A stretch of DNA of 64,000 nucleotides from Artemia franciscana (GCF_032884065.1 NW_027062872.1:1-64000), one strand, 5' to 3'. Shown: positions 21,236 through 33,635, numbered from the stretch's first letter. Notes: generated by a model not told the origin, from the sequence alone. Program-made: numbers and translations.

Positions 21236-22604
21236 CCTGGATAGAGGTCACAAAAACCTACAATTAGACATGAAGACAATGTGTCATTATCTAAAATAAC
21301 TCATTGAGAAATCATAGGCAGCGCAATAACGCTGCCTAAGGAAAGAGCGATGTGGGTGCAATGTATTATTTATTTTTATTATTATTGTTGTTTTTTTTAG
21401 ACCAGGGTACTTCCTTTCGAAGGAATTGTCTTAGAATCTTCAAAAAGGGATCATTGGATTGGAAATTGGAAGGCCTAGTGCCCTTTTTCATAGTTAAAAA
21501 TGATTGATGTGATTAACACCCTTCCCACGCCCACTATTACTCCAAATACATCCAATCAAAATTTTGACATTACCATTTTTTTCAACGTAGTTGAAAGGTG
21601 CATAAATTATGCCTTTGAGTATGAGCCCCCCCCTCAAAGCCATCAAGGCAAGAGTTGTAAGTTATACCCTGGGTGCATGTAAGGTTAATACAAAAAGGGT
21701 GATCGTATAAACTTCGAAGGGGGTGGATTGGTTATTAAAACTTCTAGCTACTTTTAAAGATGCAGTGATCGGGGGGTGGATACCTCCCCTACACCTCTTA
21801 TTTTCCTGAAATACAACTTACAAAAATTTTAAGTAAGCCATTTGTTGCCACAGAAACTTCAAAAAAAGCTCATTCAATTGAAAAATGAAGGGGCTAGTGC
21901 ACCTTTTAATAGCCAAAAGTGATTTGAGGGGAACTATCCCCCCTCACACGCTCATTATTTCCCCAAACACATCCAATCAAAGTTTAAAGATAGACAGTTT
22001 ATTCAGCGTAGTTAAAAGGTCCAAAAATTATGTCTTTGATGATGACATCCCCCCTGCCATCAGGGCAAAGGTTGTAAGATATGCCCGGGGGCATATGTTT
22101 TTATAGAAAGGGTGGTCGTATAAACTTCAGAGGAGCTCATTGGATTGGTAATCAGAAGTTTTAGTACCCTTTTTAAGATTCAGCGATCGTGTAGGGGATA
22201 ACCCCCCCCCCACAGTTCATATTTTCACAGAATGTATCTGATAGGAATTTGAGATGGCTATTTGTTGTCGTACAAAAATTCAAAAAATGATCATTCAATC
22301 GGAAAATGAAAGGGTCTTTTTTAATAGCCAAAATTGATTACAGGCCAGCAAGCCCCCCTCCCCCGCCCAACAGCGATTTCTTAGGAACAGTTTGGTGTGT
22401 GAAGTTGAAACTGATGGGGCTTATTGTGAGGGATGGTGAACTAACCAACAGAAAATATTTGCATCCTAATGCTAGCAATACCTTGATAAAAACCTTATAT
22501 GTTAATTATAAGTTAATTATCGAAAATAATGTTATTTTATACAAATGGATACATGGTGAGGATTTTAGCCTATAGGTCCCCTTTGTCATTTACCTTTTTT
22601 TCAG
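21236..22604 (+). repeat. Repeat A, copy 1 (tandem ~415-bp units)
   Basis: Contains units starting near 21440, 21850 and 22270, each with TTCAAAAA..GATCATT, a GGCCTAGTGCCCTTTT-like block and a C-rich run (CCCCCCCTCAAAGCCATCA). An inverted copy lies at 57977-59360. It begins with CGGCAGCCCTGGATAGAGGT; a diverged trace of this start (CAAAAACCTACAATTA) is also at 26730. Short open frames inside (21500, 21885, 22306) are not conserved as proteins. Confidence 0.8.
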
Positions 22605-24160
22605 ACTCTTTTCCAAATTATTTATAAAGATATTATGCACCATTCCTGGTCTCTTTTTCTTTCTTTTTTTATTTGGTACTTGGGTTTTATTTCCCACGTT
22701 GAATGCAAAGACGTCAAAAATTGGCTCTTATGCTGATAGTCAATTAGTAGAAAAAAAGGTGTATTGGCTTATCCGTTCAAGAATAAACCATAAGATTAAG
22801 GATAAATCAAATTCTTCTAATGTCTCGTCATTATCATGTGCTATTCTAAATAGGAAGCTCATATAAAATAATGCAATTAATTGATTCAACTGTGTTTTTT
22901 TTTTACATATTTTGAAAAAATTTTTGAATCAACAGCGTAGATAATGTTTAAGTTTCTATGTGAAAACAAAAAGGAAAATAGAAATGGAAGAAACATTTTA
23001 TTTTAACTTCTCTATACTAAAATGACGAATTAAGTTAAAAAAACTTGAATCTTTCTATTATTTTTCTTATTGCTTGCTAACTCTTAGATTAAGTGAAATA
23101 TTGTACGTTTATAAATACCTGTATCACACTCCTTGCTCTTTAATCAAAAAATTACAAAAGCTGTCTCATCCTTTACTTGCTCCTAAATTTTATAGCATTA
23201 GTGTAATGGTGAAAGTTCATTGTCCAAGATATAAGCTGTCTTCTGCCAGAGCATTACTTTACACACCCCTTACCCCCCCCCCTCGATTGTTCCTTGGTTC
23301 AAAAAGTTATTTCTAAAAAATGTTTTTGTTGAAAAACAAAGAAAAAAGAAGAACCAATAAAGAAAAAAATCCTAAATGGCCAAGAACCTTTTACGGACAC
23401 ATGAGTCGAACCTCCTTCAAGGCGATATAAAATAATAATCATAAAACTATTTATTCCAGAAAAACAAATTTTTGAGCAATCACGGCTCTTTCTTCCGGCG
23501 CCAACTTATAATACAAACTCTGCTCAACATTACATCAACCCTCAATATATTCAAATTCCTTTGCTAATACATAATATTACATGCCGAATAAGTTGATGCA
23601 AACAACTACTAGCATATTTGATTTTTCTCTTTGCACAAATTAAAGCTATTTTATATTTCTCATTCCTGTTTGAGTTTGATCAAGAGATGGATTCTCCAGA
23701 GGGACTGCAGGGTTCAAAATTTTTAATAAGCGAATAAGGTTGAACTTTTGTCCAACTTCCTGAATAACTTATACTGCAAGAAAAAAAAGTGACATATGTC
23801 AACAAGTTAACAAAGACTAAATTCGAATCTATCGTCGTGTCACATAGGAGACAATCTCTGTGTGATCCATTAAAACTAAATCAATTGGATTAAGCTCAAA
23901 ATCAAACACCTCATATAACTCTTTAAGGCAAAACACTACGGATAACCATTAGAGCATGATGACATTTCTACCCTTTTTTTTACCATAACTTCTTCCCTAT
24001 CAGTACGTTTTATAGTTTTCACTCCTCCTATATAAAAAAAAATGAACAGTTTATCGACGATAATATCATCAGCACACGATTAGGACGTGACATCTTATTA
24101 AGACGTAACATGATTAGGACGTGACAATTCTTGGTGCATGACATCTTATCTTGGGGGGAT
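22605..24160 (+). repeat. Repeat A/C, copy 1; holds the empty Helitron site
   Basis: Collinear, inverted, with 52879-50750. Landmarks: CACCATTCCTGGTCTC (22638), CTTGCTCTTTAATCAAAAAA (23130), GGCGCCAACTTATAATA (23500), GAGATGGATTCTCC (23684), and TTAGGACGTGACATC (24083). C alone also occurs at 48446-48940. At 22609-22621 the sequence CCAAATTATTTATAA is the unoccupied form of the 52880-57976 insertion site. No coding region supported. Confidence 0.8.
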
Positions 24161-25080
24161 GGAGTCAATTAGTGGAAACAGTCAATGAAAATTCCAAATA
24201 TGTGGCAAGATTTTGAAATATATCAAGAGATTTCGGGGAGGAGAGAGGTACGGATTCTCCTAAAGATGAAATAGATCTAAAGGTAACATATGTGTCATTA
24301 TTAACCGATCAACCCATTTTGAAACTACGTTTCTTTTTAAACCAGATGTTTTAAAACTTTGGCTTAACGTGACAATTCTTTTGAACCAATTTTTTATGTT
24401 GGCGATTTTGGTAAAATCATATTTGAATCGCTGGAAATTCAATGACAGGAAATTAAAGCAGCAATAAATATATGATCAGAAGGTTTTTACACACAACAGA
24501 TAACTCCAAACTAATTGAAATCGAATAAACGGTAAAAAAGGATTTGCTCAGACTTGACTTTATGCATGTGATTTTCTAACAAAAATCTTTTTTTTTTATC
24601 AGCAGTAAAACTTTCAAATTCTAAACTTTATCTATCATGGTTATAAAGTCAATCTGACTATTTAACAGTTTTTCAGAAATCAATCCGAGGTTTTAAGGTA
24701 AAAGCACGAGATTCAGTAGTCTTAAATTTATAGTCACAAGGGTATGCCCTGGAAACAAGAATTAAAACAAAAAAATGGCAAAAATCTGTTATTATTGTTA
24801 TTTTTGTAGGACCAAATTTAATCAAGTCCATTCTAAAATGCAGCTCTACACATTCTTCACACAAAAGCACATGAGAAAAACTACATAGGGAGGGAGAGCA
24901 AGCCCGAACACAGAAGGAGGAAAAGGTTATGGCCCCAAAATCCTAACCTTTTTGGCAGTATTTTGAACGCATTATCGCTTAAACTTCAATCCTCTTTTTT
25001 TTCCGTGTTTTCACATCCTTCTTTTAAATAGAATCTTGGGTTTAAGCCTGTGGGTTGAAGTGAACCAAATTCTGTAAAAA
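24161..25080. other. Non-coding, nothing recognised
   Basis: AT-rich; open frames 24260-24442 and 24673-24870 (both minus) are about 60-65 codons and match nothing I know. Confidence 0.5.
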
Positions 25081-26480
25081 AGAACAAAAAATATGCTTTC
25101 CACAAATTTTCATGAAAAGCTCTTATAGCTCACAGGTAGAGGTCGTGGCTTCAATGGCTCTCCTGCGGAATTTTAACGCTTTGTACATCGATATGGGAAT
25201 CAATATAGTTCTAGGTATATGATTTCTATTACGGGATATACACTACGCAAAGTAAAACATCCTGCAAAGTCATGAGGGGAAAACCTACATTAGCTGTAAT
25301 AAAAACTACTTTGCAAGCGTTTGACTATTTCAAAAGAATTTCTAATAGAGAAGAAACGCCGCAGCTAAAAAAAACGCCGCAGATGAATAAATAACTAACT
25401 GACGTGTTGTTTCTAAAGAGAGCAAACTCAAGAACGGCAGAGACGTAGGATCTGAGTTAGTACACAGATGATCTTAGTGATCACTACAAACAACCGAAGA
25501 CGGGGATAGTTGGAAATTAGGATCACTCACTACTTTTTTCAAAGCACAAAAGAACTTAATTTAATATTAAATGAAAAGAAGAAGACTAATTTTATAATCA
25601 AAATTTTGATCTGGAAAATAGTTTCTAAATAATTTCATTCAGGGAGCAATAAAACTAGCACCAGAACTAGAAAATATTGGCTTCTTTTGGAAAAAAAGAG
25701 ATAATATTCTGTCTGAGTAACCTAAACATTTGGTATAACAACAAAATAAAAGAAGAAAAAAGATGACGTGAAATCTAGCCTCTGAAACGGAACTTGACTC
25801 CGAACTGCTAACACTGCTCTTAGCATTATACGACTGCTCAGTGTAGATTTATTGCATGCAATGCACGTATTCCGGTCAGTTATTATTATTTTATTGTTAG
25901 TAGTACACCATCACAAGCAACGGTTTTGGTGTGCTACCAATTGATTTTGTTTGACGTATTTTTTTTATTAATTATTGCTACTAAAAATAATACATGACTA
26001 CTTTTTCTGTAATAACTGTTAAAAGTCCAGTTGTTACTGCTACTTATGTTTGGTTGCTTGCAAAATCTAAGTAGCGTGCCTCAGTTTAGGACAACCAAGC
26101 TAACTATTTGGGAAATCATTCACATTTATGCTCCGGTAGGTAAATTAATTCCAGATATGAAAGAGATGTTCCCTTTTTCCAAGTCTACATTTTGAAAATG
26201 CATTAAAAAAAACAGATAGGGGGTATATGACATTTTCCTACACTTTCTTTCCCCTAAGAACAAGTTTTGAGCATTTTTGTATATTTCAGGCTGGATCCAA
26301 AAAGCTCACCCTTTATAAAATCCAGAACTTTAAGTATATTTAGATTAGAATCAGTGTGGTTATTTTTGAGTGTTTGAAGTTCTGCTCGGTTGCGGTCATT
26401 ACTAGCAGCCTTACTAAAACATCATAGATTCGCTTCTATTCAGTTTCTATTTTCTTCGGTATCGGTTCAAGGCTGCAGCA
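25081..26480 (+). repeat. Repeat B, diverged copy
   Basis: Diverged direct copy of 47081-48420, itself inverted at 59470-61000. Shared landmarks: GTGGCTTCAATGGCT (25149), AGAATTTCTAATAGAGAAGA (25328), TAAATAACTAACTGACG (25387), TTTTGGTGTGCTACC (25924), TCTATTTTCTTCGGTATCGG (26447). The two younger copies are much closer to each other than to this one. Confidence 0.75.
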
Positions 26481-27031
26481 CGCTAAATGCAATTACTTTG
26501 TACAGTGTTGCCACTTAACAACCCTTAACGTGAGAATGGGGCTTTCTTCCCTGAAAGATATATTTGCCCTAAACTAGATTTTGCGACCATGAAAAAGCAA
26601 GCAAACGAAAGAGATTATGGCAATTCTCATACAGGTGGTCAACTCCCCAGTGCCGTTCCTAACTAAATATCCAATTAAATGGTTACAGCCGCTAGGCAAC
26701 TGTATTTCATTGGCTAAACACCAAAAACCTACAATTACTGGCAGATTAGATATTGAAACAATCTGTTAATGTCTAATATAACTCGTTCATAAATTAAATA
26801 AAAACTTAGACTTCAGTAACTATGTACAATTGTTTTGAATGTAAAATAGATTCGGTCTCCAAACATAAATGTTGTCATGGTTACTTTTCACACATGATAA
26901 TAACCAAGGTATTCTCCCATATAATGTAAATACAGAGTCTTCGTGAACATCATGAAACAACCCGTGATATAAGAAGTATCAACACAAAACGTGATGTGGC
27001 GAGATTCACTATGTAGTTTTTTTTTCTTTGA
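26481..27031. other. Non-coding, nothing recognised
   Basis: AT-rich. A short stretch at 26728-26800 resembles the start of repeat A (CAAAAACCTACAATTA then AACTCGTTCATAAA). No gene seen. Confidence 0.45.
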
Positions 27032-27139
27032 TTAACTGGGCCCTGTGGACCACGTGCGCTTCCCCAAGGAATTTCCAAGTGTTGAATTAGAGTCATCTGT
27101 CCAACTTGTATTACTCTGCGCTTTAACTAGAGCTTCCTC
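27032..27139 (-). CDS. Possible terminal exon, unidentified
   Basis: On the minus strand TTTGTCTTTACAG ends just before 27139 and is followed by 36 in-frame codons to a TAA at 27034-27032. The peptide (EEALVKAQSNTSWTDDSNST onward, ending KRTWSTGPS) has normal composition, unlike the surrounding AT-rich noise, and the local GC content is higher. I do not recognise it. A polypyrimidine tract plus AG and a stop can occur by chance, so this is only a candidate. Confidence 0.2.
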   Translation of the reverse strand, partial: EEALVKAQSNTSWTDDSNSTLGNSLGKRTWSTGPS

Positions 27140-28875
27140 CTGTAAAGACAAATCCATTGAAAACAAAGACCGCAGTATATTAATGCTAAAGAAAAACAAA
27201 CAAAAAACGAGTCAAATAGCACAAAGGGAGAAAAAATAGAAATAAGTTCTACTGGTTTAATTTTTAAAATAGTACAAATCTTATTGTATTTGGTTGGAGA
27301 AATGTTGATTAAGAGTAGAGTGACATTAAATAGTATGATTATAAAAATATTAACGCCATGGAGTAAACAAGGAGCTGTAACCGCTCTTTGTAGTTCACTA
27401 TACTAAAAACTTTACAGCGGAAATACAAACCAAAAAGTGTTTTTTTATTTTTTGTTTTTTTTTTTAATCTAGGACAGACAAACAATTGTGGGGCTGGGAG
27501 AAGAAAGTGCCATCATCCCTAATTGTTGCCCCTGAACAGGTCTCTAGAAGCCAAAAATACTTTTTAGATTTAATTAAAGATAAGCAAGAGTACCTTTTCT
27601 TAAGTAATAAGAACAAATATCTGTTTCTATTTTTCATTCAGATTAAGTTTTGTAAATTGAACAATAGGCTAAATAGAATGAAATAAAAAGTCTTTCCCAC
27701 AATATTTCAAGAGCAAAAGAGCTGATTGATCAACCTTTACTTTCAGCAATAGAAGTTCCAGTTGAAATAATTTAAAAGAAAATCGATTGCACATTTGTTG
27801 CACTCATATATCTTTTTGGCATAGCATTAGAAAACCTTAGCTTAGGGGGTTGAAACCGTAAGAAATGGAAAATAAAAATAGCATCAAAGTAGCAAAATTT
27901 GGTTATTTTAAATGTGAAGGCAGAGCGACATCATGATTGCAGTGATAGTCACTTCTCTGGAGTAAGATGTCATTTTCTCTCAGAGACGAATTAATTTTCC
28001 CTCTTATCTATTTAATGTGTATTCTGAACATCTGAATCAAACGCTTTGTGACAGCGTAGTGGATAAAGCCATGCCTGGAAACGTCTGGGATTGAGCTCCA
28101 ATCTTACTTGTTGCAAGGAAAGTGTAGAAAATGCTCACTATTGGACAATTATTTTGTATTCAGTCAATTCATTTTTGTAAGTGTTTCAAGTTTAGTACAA
28201 TGGTAAAATTTCTCATTAATTAGAATCAAAGAATAAAAAAAAAAATCCTTCTCTCTGTTCCTATCCAACTGCCGTTTTTGCGTTTTCACAAATTGCTTTG
28301 ATTATTTTTTGGGAAAAAGTTTTTCCAAAAAGCAATGATTGCATAGTTCTTTTTTTCTGGCAAAACAGGTAAAAAAAATATGAGGCAACAAATTACTCTA
28401 TGACTCTTAATATTCGACACGTTTGGTTCTCAGGCAAATTGATATAGAGATAGAAATGTCTAGCTTTTCTTAAATCTTTAATTAGCAATAAGGAAATCAA
28501 ACGGTCAACTTGAAGAGTGGCACCCCTCAAAAAAATCGAATCCAAGTAAACGGGTTCTTATTAATGGAAAATTCTTCTCGGGCTGGTCCTCCAACCATAT
28601 TGAGACAAAGATAATTCCAGGATTGCAAAAAGCCTCCATTCAACTGAAGTTCCCAGGGACTTCTTGCTGTCAGGTTCTAAGCCGGGCTTCAGCACTACAG
28701 CGTAGACGCAAGAAGATGTGTTAGTCTCCGTCCTGCATTAGTTCTGGGACCATTGCTTTTCCTGATACTATGATACTATTTCATAATTTTAATTATGAAA
28801 GAATATGAAAATTTCAACTTGGAATGTTACGATGTAAAAAATAACTATTGTGTCGACAAAGTGCTAAAACGGGAT
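27140..28875. other. Non-coding, nothing recognised
   Basis: AT-rich with A/T runs (for example 27440-27465 and 28225-28240). The 66-codon frame at 27486-27686 shows no family features. Confidence 0.5.
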
Positions 28876-29275
28876 AGGGTTACATGAAAAGATTAATTAG
28901 CACTTGCGTAGTTTACGGCACCGTTGTGTGTTTGTTGTGGGTTTTGTGCCATACCTTGTTGGCGTCAATGGTTGCAACAGTCTTGCGCTTCTAACCTAAT
29001 ATTTCTCTGTTCTTCACTTTCGATTTAATTATCGCTGTTGCTTGTCTTCTAACCGCACATTAATTTGTTCTTGACTTTCGTTTTCACTCGCTCTGATTGT
29101 CAGTGTTGCATGCCTTCTACCCACACATTTCTTGTATTTTCACTTACGTTTTTAATTCATTCTGACTGTCGCTGTTACTTTTCTTCGAACCTTACGTTTC
29201 TTTGTTCTTCACTTTCGTTTCGATTCGTTTGAATCCCTGTTATAGTAAGTCTTCTACCCGCATATAATTCCAAAT
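28876..29275 (-). pseudogene. Decayed Helitron Rep N-terminal region
   Basis: Reads CACTTGCGTAGTTTACGGCA near 28901, as at 31819, then three or four degenerate ~85-bp tandem units with TTCTTCACTTTCGTTT and TGTTGC..GTCTTCTA on the plus strand. On the minus strand these encode diverged copies of the charged N-terminal repeats of Helitron Rep proteins (KTKVKNKE-like). Stops interrupt every frame. Together with 31300-32215 it belongs to a Rep lineage distinct from the 12.9-19.0 kb element. Confidence 0.5.
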
Positions 29276-29480
29276 TTTAGTTAGTGGGTCTTTTTCAAGG
29301 CGTTTTTTTATCTTAAATTATTTAGTAAATCCGAGTTTCACTCTGAAATAAGCATGTGATCCTATTCCTTCCAAGTTATGATAATTCTAGTTTAATTTTT
29401 TGACGTTAATATGCCAGGCTACTAAACGATTTAAGTATTTCAAAGATTTTAACAAATGTTTTTGCAATTGTTATTTAGAA
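29276..29480. other. Flank of the Helitron at 29481
   Basis: AT-rich, no gene. Ends in TTATTTAGAA at the A|CTAG junction. Confidence 0.5.
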
Positions 29481-30905
29481 CTAGCTGTTGGGGTGGCGCT
29501 TCGCGCCACCCCAACACCTAGTTGGTGGGGCCCCAAAGCCCCCCCGCGCGCGTAGTCGTTACGCGCCATTGTAGTTGTGTCCCTGTGTCCCACCTGTGAA
29601 TATAGATAGATATATATATATATATATATGTTTTTAACTACGTAAAACTTGCGAATATACAACATTTTTCGCTGTCCCATTGTCTGTGCATATAAATAGA
29701 TTATCAGGTTTACCGACTCTTGAACATGCAACATATAATTATCCATGGGAAAAACAATCCGTATTCAGATCTATGCCTCATTATTCTAATGATTGCCCTC
29801 GAGGTTTGTTGATGGTGATTGCTAATCGAACATTCCCTGTGTCCCCGTCGTCATTTATATATCCCCCCTGTGCCACCCGGCGTCCCCGTTGTAGTTGTGT
29901 CCCTGTGTCCCGGTCGTCATTTATATTCCCTGTGTCCTGGTCGTCAGTTGTGTCCCGGTGTCCCAGTCTGTAATTTCTCTTTGAGTTTCCCGGTCGTCAT
30001 TTATATTCCCTGTGTCCCGGTCGTCATTTGTGTCCCGGTCTGTAATTTCTCTTTGAGTGTCCAGGTCGTCATTTATATTCCCTGTGTCCATTGATATTCC
30101 CTGTGTCCCGGTCGTCATTTGTGTCCCGGTGTCCCAGTCTGTAATTTCTCTTTGAGTTTCCCGGTCGTCATTTATATTCCCTGTGTCCCAGTCGTCATTT
30201 GTGTCCCAGTAGTCATTTGTGTCCCGGTCTATAATTTCTCTTTGAGTGTCCCGGTCGTCATTTATATTCCCTGTGTCCATTTATATTTTCTGTTTCCCGG
30301 TGTCCCGGTCGTCATTTGTGTCCCGGTTTGTAATTTCTCTTTGAGTGTCCCGGTCGTCATTTATATTCCCTGTGTCCCGGTCGTCATTTGTGTCCTGGTG
30401 TCCCGGTCTGTAGTGTCATCTTATAATGACGTCATACACAAAGCCTTATATACTTATATCTTGCGAATATACAACATTCTTCGCTGTCCCATTGTCTGTG
30501 CATATAAATAGATTGTCAGGTTTACCGACTCTTGAACATGCAACATATAATTGTAAATGGGAAAACAATCCGTATTCAGATCTATACCTCATTATTCTAA
30601 TGATTGCCCTTGAGCTTTGTTGATGGTGATTGCTAATCGAACATTCCCTGTGTCCCGGTCGTCATTTATATATCCTCCCTGTGCCCCGGTGTCCCCGTTG
30701 TAGTTGCGTCCCTGTGTCCCGGTCGTCATTTATATTCCCTGTGTCCCGGTGTCCCGGTCGTCATTTGTGTCCCGGTGTCCCGGTCTATAATTTCGTCAGT
30801 CGACAAACAACTTCATGACGGCATAATACTCAATCCTTATAATGACGTCAGTCGACAAACATGACGTCAGTTCACAAACAACTTATTTTTATATATATAG
30901 ATAGA
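29481..30905 (-). mobile_element. Non-autonomous Helitron with VNTR core
   Basis: CTAG plus the double hairpin at 29481-29550 is the 3' end; ACAACTTATTTTTATATATA at 30879-30898 followed by TAGATAGA is the 5' end (reverse complement of TCTATCTATATATA). Inside, in plus-strand order: a helicase C-terminal relic (29640-29830), minisatellite GTCCCGGTCGTCATTTAT (29840-30410), a second helicase relic (30465-30650) and more minisatellite (30645-30790), then TGACGTCA motifs. The doubled relic suggests one element inserted into or recombined with another. No protein is made; it would depend on Rep from elsewhere. Confidence 0.85.
29840..30410. repeat. VNTR of GTCCCGGTCGTCATTT units
   Basis: Tandem mix of GTCCCGGTCGTCATTTGTG, ATTTATATTCCCTGTGTCCC and TCTGTAATTTCTCTTTGAGT modules in varying order, about 10 modules. 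The open frames here (Val-Pro-Val-Val repeats) on both strands are a by-product of a repeat with few stops. Confidence 0.9.
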
Positions 30906-31299
30906 TGAATAAGTTTATCTTTTATCTTCTTTTGATATAATTATTACGTGACTATAACCGTGTAACGGCATTTAAATGAAAAATGTGTTTCCAAAAGTAA
31001 GGCTCTAAACCAATGTTCTCGTGACCTTTCCAGAAACTGGTGACCTATCTAGATCATTTTTCAGACCATAAAAACCCAGGGTGCCAATTTGAAATTAAAA
31101 GTTGGATCCCATTTCGAAAAAAAAATATATACACAACTATTGCTCATTTAAAGAGATAGTACCATGAAACAGGCAGCTTCACCACAGGTCCCTGGCAAGA
31201 CTATCCGGTACGCTTTTATGTATAGATTTCCATTGTCGCATGTCTTCTAGCCAAGGCTGTTGTCCCAGTGAAGTAGCAGGTTGATTTACACCGTCTTCC
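30906..31299. other. Non-coding, nothing recognised
   Basis: AT-rich spacer between a Helitron 5' end and a Rep remnant. No gene. Confidence 0.5.
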
Positions 31300-32215
31300 C
31301 CTTCTCACATTTTCATGTAACCTTTGGCATTGTTGTTTGTGTCTCACAATATTTCATACAAGAGATCCATTAGGTTAGGAGAAGTCATATAATTTAAAGG
31401 ATGTGCAAGGCAATCTTCAACAACTTCATTGAGGTCTAAAAAGTACATTTGGCCATATGAAGGTGGATCAATAACACCTTCATGATTTGCGGTTGATTTG
31501 CCACTGAATTAATTTTATGATAAATTTGTCCAGCTACTTTGAAGCTGAAAACATAATGAGTTGTTGATGGCTCGATCATAGCTTAAGTTGAATGAAGCTA
31601 AAGCAAAACATGATTTCAAGTTCCGGATTTGCTAGTCGAAATTTTTAGAGAGCAAGTGACGTCCTAAAAAGGACTAAACCGATTCAAATTGAGAAATTCG
31701 ACAAAGCACGCAGCAGCCTTCAAATGAATCACCTTCATTTGCCACTCTTTCCTCGGGAAAATGGAGGGTTCCACAGTAAATACACGAGACGTTGAAGGGT
31801 CCCAATGACTCATATTTAACACTTGCGTAGTTTACGGCATCTTTGTAGGTGTGTACTGAGTTTTGCGCCACAGTCTGTTCGCGTCGAAGGTACAATGACG
31901 TTGTAAGAGAAATGTAACATTTTTCTCTTATTCACTTTCATTTTGCCTCGCTCTGATTCTTACTTTTAACAACATAATTCTTTGTCCTTCACTTCACGTT
32001 CTGATACTCCCTTTCGTGTGTCTGCTAACTGCACAATTCTTTGTTCCTCACTTTCATCGTTGACACGTTCTGATTCTCGCTTTGGTCCACCTGCTGATGT
32101 TCTTCTTTTTCTTTTATCATTACTTCGTATATTTTTGTCAATGCCCTTTGCCTTAGCTGCTTCTGGTAGGTCTGGTAGCATTTCATGGTCTAGGTTGTTT
32201 ATTTTCATACATTTT
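31300..32215 (-). pseudogene. Rep N-terminal remnant of a second Helitron family
   Basis: Minus-strand frames in order: an 80-codon charged segment (32208-31966, ending GVSEREVKDKELCC), then SLGPFNVSCIYCGTLHFPEE with GCCVLCRI (31895-31674), then after frameshifts FKVAGQIYHKIN (about 31545-31510) and GVIDPPSYGQMYFLDLNE (about 31480-31425). FKVxGQIYHK also occurs in the Rep of the 12.9-19.0 kb element, but CIYCGTLHFPEE and SYGQMYFLD differ from that protein and match the Helitron type with CxxCGALHFxxE. So this is a separate, older Helitron lineage, broken by at least two frameshifts and truncated after about 300 residues. Confidence 0.65.
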
Positions 32216-32471
32216 TAATTTAAATTGCTTTTATCGTTCTCTTGTTCTTGTTTCATTTGATGGTTCATTTTTTTCCATTTCGAGCAACTGTTAATTTGCG
32301 TTTTTGTCCTCTAAATATTACAAAAGCACTTAAACCACCTTTTGTAAATAAACTCGTTACACTTGGTCTTTTACACTAGCTTTGTTTCTTGTGCAATTTT
32401 GCATGCGTCATAGATACTAAAAACAATACGACCACTCCTGAGGCGGAAATGACATACCTATGCTTTTGAAA
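32216..32471. other. Non-coding flank
   Basis: No gene recognised. Ends in TTTTGAAA at the A|TC insertion point of the next Helitron. Confidence 0.5.
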
Positions 32472-32635
32472 TCTATATATATAAAAATAAGTTGTTTGTC
32501 TGTGGGTCTGTCGAGTGACGTCATGTCATCATGTGGTCATGAGGTTAGTTGTCGTCATGTTTGTTATGTCGATGACGTCATTAAAAAGTATTTAAGAAAA
32601 TCGTTCAAAGACAAATTTTTAATTGTAAGAAGATC

Positions 32636-32830
32636 GTGGACGGAAAAATGTTTAATTGTAAAATGACTGAAGAACCTACAATGGCAACAGCCGAGGAAGC
32701 TGCTCAAAGAGTCTATGCCAAAAACTTGCGGCTGATAGAGAAAGTAAGAAAAGAAAGCGTGCCGAGGAATCACAAGAACAGCAAGAAAACAGGCTTGCGG
32801 CTAAAGAACGCAAAACCGCGCAGTTAGATG
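32636..32830 (+). pseudogene. Helitron Rep start codons retained in a deletion derivative
   Basis: Reads TEEPTMATAEEAAQRVYAKN then charged residues and a stop at 32827. AAQRVYAK aligns with DAQRVYAKK at the start of the full Rep at 18776, so the MTEE start is homologous to the MTDE start. After ~35 codons a frameshift changes the charged-repeat frame. It encodes no Rep catalytic domain. Confidence 0.75.
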
Positions 32831-33359
32831 AAAATCCACCTGGACAGCGAGAGTAAAAACATATCAAAACTGAAAATGATAGCGATGATGATTGGGTTTG
32901 GGATTTTGACTTGGATAAGGTCATCAATGCCTACCAGATTTTAGTTTAAAAAACAAAGGTTCGGCGATATGTATTTCATAGTGACGCTGAAAAATAAAGA
33001 AGAAAAAGAAAACTGAAAAAAGAAAAAAGGTAAAAAACTATAAAAAACTAAAAAGAAAAAACACTCAAAGAGAAATTACAGACCGGGACACAAATGACGA
33101 CCGGGACAGAGGGAATATAAATGACGACCGGGACACAGGTATTTAAGAATATCGTTCAAAGACAAATTTTTAATTGTAAGAAGATCGTTGAAAGAGAAAT
33201 TTCTAATTGTAAAATGACTGAAGAACCTACAATGGCAACATCCGAGGAAGCTGCTCAAAACGAATGTATTCAAGCCGAAGTAGCTGAGTTGGTAAAGCGT
33301 TATGTTTCAGGTTCTAGGTCCGAGAGGCTTCAGGTTTGAACCTTGGCTTTAGCATTAAT

Positions 33360-33635
33360 ACAGAAGAAGAAAAAAACTAAAAAAGGTAAAAACTACAAAA
33401 AAAAACTAAAAAGAAAATACTAAAAAACATAAAAAAGCTAAAAAACTAAAAAAAACAAAAAAAGGGTAAAAAACTAAAAACTAAAAAATAAATAAAAAAA
33501 AACTAAAAAAAAGGTAAAAACTACAAAAAAAAAACTAAAACGAAAAAAAACTAAAAACTAATAAAAAAAACTAAAAAAACTAAAAACTGAAGTGAAAAAA
33601 ACTAAAAAAAGGAAAAAAACTGAAAAATAAACTAG
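33360..33635. repeat. A-rich (CTAAAAAAGGTAAAAACTAC)n filler
   Basis: Low-complexity tract built from AAAAACTAAAA, AAGGTAAAAACTAC and related words. The same filler occurs at 53285-53450, 54360-54690, 54795-55130 and, reversed, at 56860-57430, 57545-57870 and 63250-63485, always inside Helitrons. Confidence 0.85.

Noticed and set aside
29840-30410. CRISPR-like array of short repeats
   Set aside because: Modules are contiguous, with no unique spacers of constant length, and the genome is eukaryotic.
29819-30511. Val-Pro-Val-Cys repeat frames, as if a repetitive secreted protein (also 55153-55638, 56511-57134)
   Set aside because: The VNTR is open on both strands and in more than one frame, differs in length among copies and is confined to non-autonomous Helitrons.
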